Source of the DNA: JAUVPY01 sp034412795
GTDB taxonomy: Bacteria; Chloroflexota; Anaerolineae; 4572-78; NAK82
Direction of reading: 5' to 3'
NCBI GenBank assembly: GCA_034412795.1
Contig: DAOUMD010000220.1
Coordinates: forward strand, 1 to 64,000
Length of the DNA: 64,000 nucleotides
Shown here: piece by piece, positions 50,642 through 58,874 of the stretch
Layout of the letters: each line of letters starts with the position of its first letter
Position numbering within the stretch: position 1 is the stretch's first letter
Translations under genes and position numbers: made by a program
Notes under the pieces: model-generated
Seen by the model: only the letters and a program-made list of their open reading frames with translations
Told to the model about the DNA's origin: nothing
Database searches by the model: none

Positions 50642-52374
50642 AACGCCTTTTCAGCCAACTTGGCCCCTATTGGAAGCCCCTTACCGCCACCAGCATCTTG
50701 CTGCTGCTCCAAACCGGGCTGAGCCTGCTGCCGCCGCTCTTCCAAAAAGTCATCATCGACGATGTGATTCGCACCGGCGACGTGCATCGCCTGGCCGTCA
50801 CCGTGGCCGTCATGATCGGTGTGTATGCGCTCCTGGCGTTGGTCGAATTCGGCGACCAGTATTTGCGCCACGTATTGGGTGAGCAGTTTCTGCTCGATCT
50901 GCGGGTGCGTATCTACGATTACTTGCAACGCCTGTCTCTCTCCTTCTTCGAGCGTACCTCCACAGGGGAATTGATGTCTCGCGTGACCAACGACGTCAAC
51001 GAACTGGAGCACTTCATCACCCATGGCGTTACCCTGATCGTCGTCGATTTCCTCCGCCTGGTGGGAGCATCCGCCATATTGATCTGGCTCGATTGGCGTC
51101 TCGCGTTGGTGGCGCTGCTCCCCATCCCCGTCCTCGGCTTTGGCCTGCGGCGTTTCAATCGCCGCGTGCGTCCCATCTACCGCCGGGTGCGCGACCGGCT
51201 GGGTGACATCAACGCCAGGTTGCAAGACGACCTGGCCGGCATTCGCGTCATCCAGGCCTTCGGGCAGGAAGAGGCCGAACTGAATCGCTTCCGGGTCGTC
51301 AGCGAGCGTTACTTCCGGGAGAAGGTGCGCGCCATCTGGGCCTGGTCCACTTTTTTCCCTGCCATTTACTTTGTCTCGGCCGTCAGCAGTGTGCTGGTGC
51401 TCGGCGTCGGCGCTGCCATGATCATCAACGGCCAATTGTCCCTGGGCACGCTGGTTGCCTTCTTGGTCTACATCGCCTCATTCTACGAGCCCCTGCGGCG
51501 ATTGACCGACGTGGACAACACCTTCCAGCAGGCGGACGCCGCCGCCGGGCGTATCTTCGAGTTGCTCGACGAGATGCCCGACATCCAGGACGCGACCGAC
51601 GCGATCCCGCTGGACAGGATAAAGGGCGAGGTGGTTTTCGACGACGTTCACTTCTGTTATGGCGATGACGACGAGGTGCTGCACGACATAAAGTTTCACA
51701 TAGCGCCCGGCCAGGTAGTGGCCTTGGTCGGACCCAGCGGGGCGGGTAAGACCAGCATTGCTAATTTGTTATGCCGTTTCTACGACCCCACCCACGGGCG
51801 TGTCCTGGTCGATGGTCACGACCTGCGGGGGGTGCAACTCCGGTCGCTGCGTTGCCAGGTGGCGGTCGTGCTGCAAGACACCTTCTTATTCAACGTTACC
51901 GTGCGCGAGAACCTGCTCTACGGCAAACCGGACGCCGGCGAGGAGGAGATTGTGGCTGCTGCCCGGGCTGCCTACGCCCACGAGTTCATCCAGGAACTGC
52001 CGGACGGCTACGATAGTGTCATTGGCGAGCGGGGCGTGAAGTTAAGTGGCGGTCAGCGGCAACGGCTGGCCTTGGCGCGCGCCATCTTGGCCGATCCGCG
52101 GATTCTGATCCTCGACGAAGCTACCTCGTCGGTAGACGCCGAGGCCGAATACCTGATCCAGCAGGCGCTGGATGAAGTCATGAAGGGGCGCACCTCGCTG
52201 GTCATCGCCCATCGCCTGAGCACCATCCGCGAGGCCGACAAGATCATCGCTCTGCACGACGGCCGCATCAGCGAGATCGGCGATCACCACCAGTTGCTGG
52301 CCCGCGGTGGGTTGTACAGCCAGCTCTACCGGCGGCAATTGGAGCTGGCCGGAACGGAGCAGAGGAGATGTTGA
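50629..52374 (+). CDS. ABC exporter half-transporter (multidrug/lipid type)
   Basis: 581 residues, the usual size for a homodimeric exporter. Six membrane spans occupy the first ~310 residues (ISILLLLQTGLSLLPPLFQKVII..., ATSILLLL). The ATPase domain has LVGPSGAGKTSIANLL (Walker A), VVLQDTFLFNVTVRENLLYG, VKLSGGQRQRLALARAILADPRILILDEATSSVD (signature, Walker B) and IAHRLST. The ATG at 50629 is used because an earlier opening at 50398 would read through the leader cassette and low-complexity repeats. Its end overlaps dlgD by seven bases. Confidence 0.92.
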   Translation: MHSLKRLFSQLGPYWKPLTATSILLLLQTGLSLLPPLFQKVIIDDVIRTGDVHRLAVTVAVMIGVYALLALVEFGDQYLRHVLGEQFLLDLRVRIYDYLQRLSLSFFERTSTGELMSRVTNDVNELEHFITHGVTLIVVDFLRLVGASAILIWLDWRLALVALLPIPVLGFGLRRFNRRVRPIYRRVRDRLGDINARLQDDLAGIRVIQAFGQEEAELNRFRVVSERYFREKVRAIWAWSTFFPAIYFVSAVSSVLVLGVGAAMIINGQLSLGTLVAFLVYIASFYEPLRRLTDVDNTFQQADAAAGRIFELLDEMPDIQDATDAIPLDRIKGEVVFDDVHFCYGDDDEVLHDIKFHIAPGQVVALVGPSGAGKTSIANLLCRFYDPTHGRVLVDGHDLRGVQLRSLRCQVAVVLQDTFLFNVTVRENLLYGKPDAGEEEIVAAARAAYAHEFIQELPDGYDSVIGERGVKLSGGQRQRLALARAILADPRILILDEATSSVDAEAEYLIQQALDEVMKGRTSLVIAHRLSTIREADKIIALHDGRISEIGDHHQLLARGGLYSQLYRRQLELAGTEQRRC

Positions 52375-53372
52375 TACGTGTATCTTTCACTCAAATGCAG
52401 GCAGAGTTCAATCGTGTCCTGCTAAAGGTGGGTCTTACGCCACACAGTGCGGCCTTATGCGCTCGGATATTGGCCGAAAACAGCCTGGATGGTGTTGCCT
52501 CTCATGGCGTCAACAGGTTTGCAAGTTTCGTTGAACAAATCAGACAGGGCTACTTTAAGATCGATGTCGAACTGGAAAAGGTGGCCTCCTTCGACGCGTG
52601 GGAGCAATGGGATGGCAAGCTAGGGCTTGGTCCCGTGAATGCCTTTACCTGCACACAGCGGGCTATTGAAATTGCCCGCAAGTATGGAGTAGCGTGTGTT
52701 GGGCTTAGAAACACCAACCACTGGATGCGTGGTGGAGCTTATGGTTGGCAGGCTGCCGAAGCTGGGTTTGTCTTTATGTGTTGGACCAACACCAAACCGA
52801 ATATGCCCCCTTGGGGAGCACAAGACTCCCGGGTGGGCAACAACCCCTTGATTTTGGCAGTGCCACGTCAGAATGGGCCGGTCGTTCTGGACATGGCAAT
52901 GACGCAGTTCTCCTACGGTAGATTAGAGACTGCACAACGCAACCAGGAGATGTTACCCATCCCGGGTGGGTATGACATCCATGGGGTTCTTACTCAAGAC
53001 CCCCGTGCCGTCATCGAGTCTGAACGCGCCCTACCCATCGGCTATTGGAAGGGATCAGGGTTGGCCCTGCTCTTGGACCTGATCGCCACCCTTATGTCTG
53101 GGGGACAGGCGACATATCAGATTGGTCAACAAGAGGCCGAATATGGCGTGTCACAGGTCTTCATTGCCTTTGATGTCGCCAGGTCCGGTGCTTCAACGTT
53201 GGTCAATCAGGTCGTCGATCACGTCATCGATGATCTGCATAAGGCCATCCCCGTCGCGGATGACGGCGAAGTGCTTTATCCCGGGCAACGTGCGCTTAGA
53301 ACCCGCCAGGAAAACCTGGCGAATGGCATCCCCGTCGATCCGTCAATTTGGCAGCACATATTGGAACTATAG
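52368..53372 (+). CDS. dlgD: 2,3-diketo-L-gulonate reductase-like oxidoreductase
   Basis: 334 residues, Ldh_2/malate-lactate dehydrogenase superfamily. It follows E. coli YiaK closely: SHGVNRFASFVEQI, IEQWD-like EQWDGKLGLGPVNA, LRNTNHWMRGGAYGWQAAEAGFVFMCWTN, MPPWGAQDSRVGNNPLILAVP, FSYGRLE, LPIGYWKGSGLALLLDLIATLMSGG. Reduces a diketo-uronic or gulonic acid with NAD(P)H. The next genes are kduI and kduD, so it probably joins the breakdown of unsaturated uronates. Start at the ATG within the exporter end. Confidence 0.88.
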   Translation: MLIRVSFTQMQAEFNRVLLKVGLTPHSAALCARILAENSLDGVASHGVNRFASFVEQIRQGYFKIDVELEKVASFDAWEQWDGKLGLGPVNAFTCTQRAIEIARKYGVACVGLRNTNHWMRGGAYGWQAAEAGFVFMCWTNTKPNMPPWGAQDSRVGNNPLILAVPRQNGPVVLDMAMTQFSYGRLETAQRNQEMLPIPGGYDIHGVLTQDPRAVIESERALPIGYWKGSGLALLLDLIATLMSGGQATYQIGQQEAEYGVSQVFIAFDVARSGASTLVNQVVDHVIDDLHKAIPVADDGEVLYPGQRALRTRQENLANGIPVDPSIWQHILEL

Positions 53373-53408
53373 AGGAAAAAGGTGAATCAGCTCGAAGGGA
53401 GTGAACAA

Positions 53409-54239
53409 ATGGAAGTGCGCTACGCGCCTGATCCTAAGCATTTTGAAAGGATGAATACGGCTGAAGTCAGACAGAGTTTTTTGGTGGACGACCTCTTTGT
53501 ATCAGGTGAGCTAAAACTGGTCTATTCGGATATCGACCGATTGGTGATTGGCTCAGTAGTTCCAACGAGCACGGCCTTGTCGCTTGAGGCCGGCCCGGAG
53601 TTGGCGGCTGATTACTTTGCCCAGCGCCGGGAGATTGGAGTGTTCAACATCGGCGGCCCGGGCACCGTCAGCGTTGATGGCGAAGCGTATCCCATGGCCA
53701 ATAAAGAGGTACTGTATATCGGGCGCGGCAGCCAGGCTATCGAGTTCTCGACGCTGGACGCGGATGATCCGGCTCGGTTCTACTTGATCAGTCTGCCGGC
53801 TCACACCAGCCATCCGACTCAGCATGCTGGGCCTGATGCAGCCGCCCCCGTGCATTTGGGGAGCCAGGCCGAGGCCAACCAACGTACCATCTACAAGTAC
53901 ATTCACCCCCAGGGTATACACAGTTGCCAACTGGTCATGGGTTTTACCGAGTTGGCCGAGGGAAGTATCTGGAACACCATGGCGGCCCACACTCATGAGC
54001 GCCGGTCCGAAGTCTACATGTACTTTGACCTGAAGAGTGACGCCGTCGTGTTTCACCTGATGGGGAGTCCCCTCGAAACCAGACACATCGTCGTCCGAGA
54101 TGGTCAGGCGGTGATATCGCCTGGTTGGTCCATCCACGCCGGCGCCGGCACCAGCAGTTACTGTTTTGTGTGGGCTATGGGTGGTGAGAACCAGGAATTC
54201 ACCGACATGGATGCGGTAGGTATGGGTGAGATCACATGA
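53409..54239 (+). CDS. kduI: 5-dehydro-4-deoxy-D-glucuronate isomerase
   Basis: 276 residues, the family's normal length. Isomerises 4-deoxy-L-threo-5-hexosulose uronate (from pectin, glycosaminoglycan or related unsaturated oligouronides) to DKI II. Cupin metal-binding motif: TMAAHTHERRSEVYMYFDL. Other matches: MEVRYAPDPKHFERMNTAEVRQSFLV, VFNIGGPGTVSVDGEAY, KEVLYIGRGS, RTIYKYIHPQGIHSCQLVMGFT. The ATG at 53409 follows AAGGGAG; a GTG at 53382 is less likely. Confidence 0.94.
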   Translation: MEVRYAPDPKHFERMNTAEVRQSFLVDDLFVSGELKLVYSDIDRLVIGSVVPTSTALSLEAGPELAADYFAQRREIGVFNIGGPGTVSVDGEAYPMANKEVLYIGRGSQAIEFSTLDADDPARFYLISLPAHTSHPTQHAGPDAAAPVHLGSQAEANQRTIYKYIHPQGIHSCQLVMGFTELAEGSIWNTMAAHTHERRSEVYMYFDLKSDAVVFHLMGSPLETRHIVVRDGQAVISPGWSIHAGAGTSSYCFVWAMGGENQEFTDMDAVGMGEIT

Positions 54240-55003
54240 TGTTGGATCAATTTAGATTAGATGGCAAAACAGCGTTGGTCACCGGGTGCAGGCGGGGTAT
54301 TGGCCGCGCTATGGCCAACGCTTTGGCTGAGGTTGGGGCGGACATCGTCGGCGTCAGTGCCTCGCTGGAGGCACGTGGCAGCCAAATAGAACGGGAGATA
54401 ACCGCCATAGGTCGTAATTTCACCGGCTACGCCTGTGACTTTTCTGATCGCCAGGCTCTTTATGCCTTTATTCAGCAGGTCAAGGCCGATTTTCCCCGCA
54501 TCGATATTCTAATCAATAACGCTGGCATCATCCTGCGTAAACCAGCAGTTGAGCATTCTGACGAATACTGGGACCAGGTCATTGAGATCAACCTTAGTGC
54601 CCAGTTTATACTTAGCCGCGAGATTGGAAAGGAGATGGTCAAGCGCGGATATGGCAAGATTGTCTTCACCGCCTCGCTTTTGACCTTCCAGGGTGGTATT
54701 CTGGTGCCCGGCTATTCGGCCAGCAAGGGGGGGATCGGCCAGTTGACTAAAGCGCTGGCCAACGAGTGGGCACCCCACGGGGTTAACGTCAACGCCATTG
54801 CACCCGGCTATATCGCTACAGACAACACGGCCGCTCTACGAGCCGACGAGGCACGCAGTAAAGCCATTCTGGACCGGATCCCGGCCGGGCGCTGGGGCGT
54901 TCCGGATGACTTTAAAGGGGCCGTCGTCTTCTTGAGTTCCAGCGCCTCAGACTACATCCACGGAGCCATTTTGACTGTGGACGGTGGCTGGATGGGGAGG
55001 TAA
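54236..55003 (+). CDS. kduD: 2-dehydro-3-deoxy-D-gluconate 5-dehydrogenase
   Basis: 255 residues, classical SDR. ALVTGCRRGIGRAMA (NAD site), NNAGIILRKPAVE, IVFTASLLTFQGGILVPGYSASKGGIGQLTKALANEWAPHGVNVNAIAPGYIATDNT and VDGGWMGR match KduD closely. It interconverts DKI II and 2-keto-3-deoxygluconate. Its ATG overlaps the kduI stop as ATGATG. No kdgK or kdgA is seen in the window, so the last two steps must be encoded elsewhere. Confidence 0.92.
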   Translation: MMLDQFRLDGKTALVTGCRRGIGRAMANALAEVGADIVGVSASLEARGSQIEREITAIGRNFTGYACDFSDRQALYAFIQQVKADFPRIDILINNAGIILRKPAVEHSDEYWDQVIEINLSAQFILSREIGKEMVKRGYGKIVFTASLLTFQGGILVPGYSASKGGIGQLTKALANEWAPHGVNVNAIAPGYIATDNTAALRADEARSKAILDRIPAGRWGVPDDFKGAVVFLSSSASDYIHGAILTVDGGWMGR

Positions 55004-55013
55004 GGGGAGAGAC

Positions 55014-56117
55014 ATGCTTCCGAAAAGCAGAGTGATCGCCGCTCTCGAGCACCGCCAGGTGGACCGCGTTCCGGTGGGTGAGATCGGCGTGGATTACACC
55101 ATCACCGAAAGAGCATTGGGGCACGAAACGCTCTACCGGGCCAAGTGGAAGGAATACCAGGCCTACTGGGCGGGACGGCGCGACGAGATCGTCGAGAGTT
55201 ATAAGCGGGATATCGTGGCCCTGGCGCGTAAGTTCGAGTGGGACTTCGTCCCGGCGCCGCTGGTTCCGCCCCGGCGTCCCAGTTACGAGGTACCGGAGTT
55301 CATCGAGGAGTACAAATGGCGTTTTCCTGATGGTAGCGAATGGGCCTTTTCACCTGAGATTGAAGGCCACGCCATTCGGGTTAAGTTCCCGGATATGTCA
55401 ATAGCGGATATCCCCGGCCCGGACCCGATCGATGAGTCACAGCTAGAGGTGGCCGAGCACATCGTCAAGGAGTTGGGCGGAACACATTTTATCTTGGGGC
55501 GTCCTGCGGTGGATGGCAGCTTTCCCTATGATGAGACGGTCGGGCTGCAAGAGTTCCTGATGCGTATGATCACTCAGCCCGACTTCGTCGAGCGGGCGAC
55601 TGAGGCCTACACCGAGCGGACCATCATTGAGCAAAAGGCCTTGTTCGACGTAGGCTGCGATGCGGTGCTGCCGGGATCCGACTATTGTGGCACCACCGGC
55701 CCCATGATGAGTCCTACCCACTTTCGCCAGTACGTATTCCCCGCTCTGAAAAGGCTATGCGACGAAACCCACGCGTGTGGCCGCTATCTCATCAAACACA
55801 CCGACGGCCAGACGTGGAAGATCATGCCCATGATGATCGAGGCCGGTATTGACGCCTGGCACGGCATCCAACCCTCCATCGGTATGGACCTGGCCAAGCT
55901 CAAGGCGTTGTATGGAGATCAGATTTGCTTCTTTGGCGGATCAGACTGCGATACCCTGGTGGCCGGCACGCCCCATAATGCGCGGCAAGAGGTACGCTAC
56001 GCCATCCAACATGCGGACCAGAACGGGGGGTTGGTGATTACCTCCAGCAACACGCTGATGGTCGGCGTTAAATACGAGAACTATATGGCAGTGCTAGAAG
56101 CGATAAGGGAAGGATAA
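55014..56117 (+). CDS. Uroporphyrinogen decarboxylase-fold protein, non-heme type
   Basis: 367 residues. Signatures VIAALEHRQVDRVPVGE, VGCDAVLPGSDYCGTTGPMMSPTHFRQYVFPALKRLCD, HTDGQTWKIMPMMIEAGIDAWHGIQPSIGMDLAKLK and FFGGSDCDTLV identify the URO-D superfamily. True HemE substrates need an N-terminal arginine pair not visible here, so it belongs to the sugar-cluster or corrinoid methyltransferase-like branch whose role is unclear. GGGGAGAG precedes the ATG. It follows kduD by ten bases and is likely co-transcribed. Confidence 0.8.
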   Translation: MLPKSRVIAALEHRQVDRVPVGEIGVDYTITERALGHETLYRAKWKEYQAYWAGRRDEIVESYKRDIVALARKFEWDFVPAPLVPPRRPSYEVPEFIEEYKWRFPDGSEWAFSPEIEGHAIRVKFPDMSIADIPGPDPIDESQLEVAEHIVKELGGTHFILGRPAVDGSFPYDETVGLQEFLMRMITQPDFVERATEAYTERTIIEQKALFDVGCDAVLPGSDYCGTTGPMMSPTHFRQYVFPALKRLCDETHACGRYLIKHTDGQTWKIMPMMIEAGIDAWHGIQPSIGMDLAKLKALYGDQICFFGGSDCDTLVAGTPHNARQEVRYAIQHADQNGGLVITSSNTLMVGVKYENYMAVLEAIREG

Positions 56118-56140
56118 TAGTCTCCCTTGTTCCTTATCCC

Positions 56141-56884
56141 CTAACGCCCGAGCCAGCCGCCGTCGACCGGGATCACTACGCCGCTTATGTAGTCGGATGC
56201 CTCGGAGGCCAGGAAGATGGCTGCCCCTTTCAAATCCTCGGGCAGACCCCAGCGGCCGATGGGAAGGCGCGCTATGATCGCCTGGTTGCGGTCGGGATCG
56301 GCCATCAGGGCCTCGTTCAGCTCGGTCGCCATGTAGCCGGGAGCGATGGCATTGACGTTTATCCCCCGGCCCGACCACTCGTTGGAGAAGGCTTTGGTCA
56401 ACTGGGCCACACCCCCCTTGGCCGCAGCGTAGGCCGGGATGGTGATGCCGCCCGAGAAACTCAGCATGGAGGCGACGTTAATGATCTTGCCTTTGCCCTT
56501 GGCCAGCATGACGCGCCCTGCCAGTTGGTTGAGCAAGAACATCGAGGTGAGGTTGACCTCCAGAACGTAATCCCAGTCTTCGACCGGGAAATCTTCGGCC
56601 GGGTGACGGCGTTGAACGCCGTGACTGACAATGAGTATGTCAAGCGTCCCAAGTTTTTCCAGGCAGTCATCAAAGGCTCGGTGCAATTGGTTGCGCTCAG
56701 AGAGGTCGGCCTGGATAGCAATTACGTTTCCCAATTCTTGGGCGGTAGCGAAGACCCTTTCACTGCTGCCCAAGATAGCGGCCTCGGCGCCAGCTTCAAG
56801 CATAGCCTCCGCCATAGCGCGACCCAGTCCTCGGCTACCTCCGGTGATCAAAGCCTTCTTGCCTGTCAGGTCGAAGTATTTCAT
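56141..56884 (-). CDS. KduD-like short-chain dehydrogenase, second copy
   Basis: 247 residues. ALITGGSRGLGRAMA, then VSHGVQRRHPAEDFP in place of the usual NNAG, INVASMLSFSGGITIPAYAAAKGGVAQLTKAFSNEWSGRGINVNAIAPGYMATELN and VDGGWLGR. It is similar to kduD in the catalytic half but differs at the NNAG position, a stabilising motif of SDRs. It probably oxidises a related sugar acid. Translation start overlaps the stop of the zinc dehydrogenase as ATGA. Confidence 0.88.
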   Translation of the reverse strand: MKYFDLTGKKALITGGSRGLGRAMAEAMLEAGAEAAILGSSERVFATAQELGNVIAIQADLSERNQLHRAFDDCLEKLGTLDILIVSHGVQRRHPAEDFPVEDWDYVLEVNLTSMFLLNQLAGRVMLAKGKGKIINVASMLSFSGGITIPAYAAAKGGVAQLTKAFSNEWSGRGINVNAIAPGYMATELNEALMADPDRNQAIIARLPIGRWGLPEDLKGAAIFLASEASDYISGVVIPVDGGWLGR

Positions 56885-57912
56885 GAGCTGTCACTCGCTG
56901 CTGCCTCAAATATAACCTTTAACGATGCAGCGTTTTGTGCAATACGGAATCCATCAACCGCTTCATCTAACACCAGTACTGAGGTGACCATAGGCTTGAG
57001 GTCAACTCGCCCCTCAGTCGCAAGGCCGATCGCCTGGTCAAAATCCTCCAGTGTATATACCCTGGACCCAACTATATCCACTTCGTGGAAGTTAAGCGCA
57101 CGCAGGTCTATAGCGACCGGTTGCTTGAATATACCGACCTGGACAATCTGCCCTCTAATCCTGACCAGTTCCATCAGGTAGGGTGCTACACTCGGATGGC
57201 CAGTCGCCTCAAACACGATGTCGCCGCCCCGCCCCTTGGTCAACGTTAGCACCTGCTCTACTAGGTTATCTTCAGTTGCATCTAAGACAGTAAATCCCAG
57301 CTCCCGGGCGACCACAATTCGGGACTGAGCTACCTCGGTCACAATGACCTCAGAGGCACCTGAAGCTCGGGCGACCATAGCCATGAGCAGGCCAATGGGC
57401 CCAGCCCCGGTCACTATGACCATATCACCTATTTGCATGCGGGACATATGAGCGGCGTGGACGCAAACAGCCAACGGCTCAATCAATGCGCCTTCCTCGT
57501 CGCTCAGGTCATCAGGTATTCTGATGACAGCCTCTTCTGCAGCCAGGACGTATTCGGCGAAGGCTCCATCCGTATCGATCCCGATCAGCTTGAGATCCCG
57601 ACACACGTGAGGCAGCCCCATCTTACAAACGTAACATTGCCCACACGATAGAAGGGGATACACAGTGACACGGTCTCCAATTTTCAAATCGGAAAACGTT
57701 CCGGGTGGTGTGTTGGCAATCACGCCCGAAAACTCGTGGCCCATCACTAGCGGAGGGGTCGCACGGGGATGCTTGCCGGCAACGATGGACAGATCACTCC
57801 CGCAGATGCCAGCATAGGCAACTTTGATTAAGACTTTGCCTCTCGCCAGTTGCGGCACCGGCATATCCACCACCGCAACCGAGTCTTTGCCTTGGTAGCT
57901 AATGGCTTTCAT
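56881..57912 (-). CDS. Zinc-dependent sugar/polyol dehydrogenase (MDR family)
   Basis: 343 residues. Catalytic zinc: AGICGSDLSIV and GHEFSGV; structural zinc: CGQCYVCKMGLPHVC. NAD site: VIVTGAGPIGLLMAMVARASGASEV. Closest in style to L-idonate, L-threonine or galactitol dehydrogenases, which suits the uronate cluster. The ATG at 57912 is the canonical start (MKAISYQGKDSVAVVDMP); the frame reaches into a repeat at 58023 that should be ignored. The gene is transcribed away from the transporter operon. Confidence 0.9.
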   Translation of the reverse strand: MKAISYQGKDSVAVVDMPVPQLARGKVLIKVAYAGICGSDLSIVAGKHPRATPPLVMGHEFSGVIANTPPGTFSDLKIGDRVTVYPLLSCGQCYVCKMGLPHVCRDLKLIGIDTDGAFAEYVLAAEEAVIRIPDDLSDEEGALIEPLAVCVHAAHMSRMQIGDMVIVTGAGPIGLLMAMVARASGASEVIVTEVAQSRIVVARELGFTVLDATEDNLVEQVLTLTKGRGGDIVFEATGHPSVAPYLMELVRIRGQIVQVGIFKQPVAIDLRALNFHEVDIVGSRVYTLEDFDQAIGLATEGRVDLKPMVTSVLVLDEAVDGFRIAQNAASLKVIFEAAASDSS

Positions 57913-57937
57913 GACGATCTCCCGACTACCTGGCCCG

Positions 57938-58105
57938 GGGGTGCGTTCGGATTTGGGGGCATCGTAGCATCCTGAGTTTGTCGAAGGATGCGGCTTTTGT
58001 GTCGAATCTGTGCAAATGGGCATCCTTCGACGGCTCGACCGAGTTCGCCGAAGTCAGGCTCAGGATGCGGGCCTCTAAATCTGCCCCCAAATCCGAACGC
58101 ACCCC
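57938..58105. repeat. 168-bp element with perfect 24-bp terminal inverted repeats
   Basis: Ends at 57938-57961 (GGGGTGCGTTCGGATTTGGG and four more bases) and 58082-58105 are exact reverse complements. Inside are GCATCCT/AGGATGC segments and CTTCGAC-type repeats that also fold back. It begins only 25 bases ahead of the zinc dehydrogenase ATG, so the gene's leader or promoter lies within it. No target duplication is evident. MITE-like. Confidence 0.85.
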
Positions 58106-58119
58106 TAGCGGGTAGGTGC

Positions 58120-58148
58120 TTGACATATATCCTGCATGTGAATATAAT
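58120..58148 (+). promoter_or_regulatory. Consensus promoter, likely for the Dpp-type operon
   Basis: TTGACA at 58120-58125, 17-base spacer, TATAAT at 58143-58148. No gene intervenes before the binding protein start at 58875, so the transcript would have a leader of about 720 bases that includes a dispersed repeat copy. Confidence 0.75.
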
Positions 58149-58156
58149 GTAGCTGG

Positions 58157-58173
58157 TTGGTTTTGTCAACCAA
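58157..58173. promoter_or_regulatory. Operator-like inverted repeat
   Basis: TTGGTTTTGTCAACCAA: six-base arms TTGGTT/AACCAA around five bases, eight bases after the -10 box. The TTGGT...ACCAA form resembles sites of uronate-responsive GntR/LacI-type regulators (UxuR-like). The regulator is not in the window. From here to 58631 I see only a short hairpin ACGTGAGAG/CTCTCACGT (58312-58330). Confidence 0.55.
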
Positions 58174-58631
58174 TTCATACCCAGCGCTGCTGGTGCCCTG
58201 TCTTGGCTAGACTGGCAGGTAATCTTGACACCCATAGCGCTTGTTCTTACTCATCAAATCCCGCAAAATGGGATCAAATCACAGTTGACAGGGTACTGGC
58301 ATCTCCTGGAAACGTGAGAGCCTCTCACGTGGCTGAGTGAAAATTGTAGTCATTATCGCTCGTCACCACTACTGGAGTGCCGTTCTCTGCAAAAGCCGGG
58401 TGTGTAAACAATCTCCAGTTTTGCACATCCGGGCTTGGGGAAGGCGCCACTCCTTCAAGTAACATCTGTCATCATCTTCAATCACCATTCACCACACCCT
58501 AATCAATCCGTCCGGCTCAATTCTTTAGAACACAAAGCGTCCTGCGCGAATAACCCAACTGAGTATCGTGTATTCTTGAGAGATGGCCTGGAGTCACTTT
58601 TCTTGCTCAGCCATCACGGGTGTTTCATTCA

Positions 58632-58757
58632 GAGAGACTTTTCGGAAAGTACCGTTCGCACGTGGGCGTGCTCACTCCGCCCTGCGTAATGAGGAGCGAG
58701 GCACCCCCAGGTGCCGAAGCGTCTGCCCTGTTTGACACACTTTCCGAGAAATCTCTC
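58632..58757 (+). repeat. Dispersed ~120-bp element, copy B (leader of transporter operon)
   Basis: 19-bp ends at 58632-58650 (GAGAGACTTTTCGGAAAGT) and 58739-58757 are imperfect inverted copies (two mismatches). The interior matches the minus strand of copy A at 8691-8809 at about 85% by hand count, including the whole middle block. It lies 118 bases before the binding-protein ATG, in the transcribed leader. Confidence 0.85.
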
Positions 58758-58874
58758 AGATTAAAAGGAGGTGGTCGCTTCGACAAATCTACTCCGCCCT
58801 ATGCCATGGGTGACATAGGGTCAGTGAGATCAAATCGAACGTCGTTAGTGGCTATTCAGGGAGGAGGCACTATT

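Noticed and set aside
50638..51435. 265-codon minus-strand open frame
   Set aside because: Antisense to the ABC exporter; composition is that of a reversed membrane protein.
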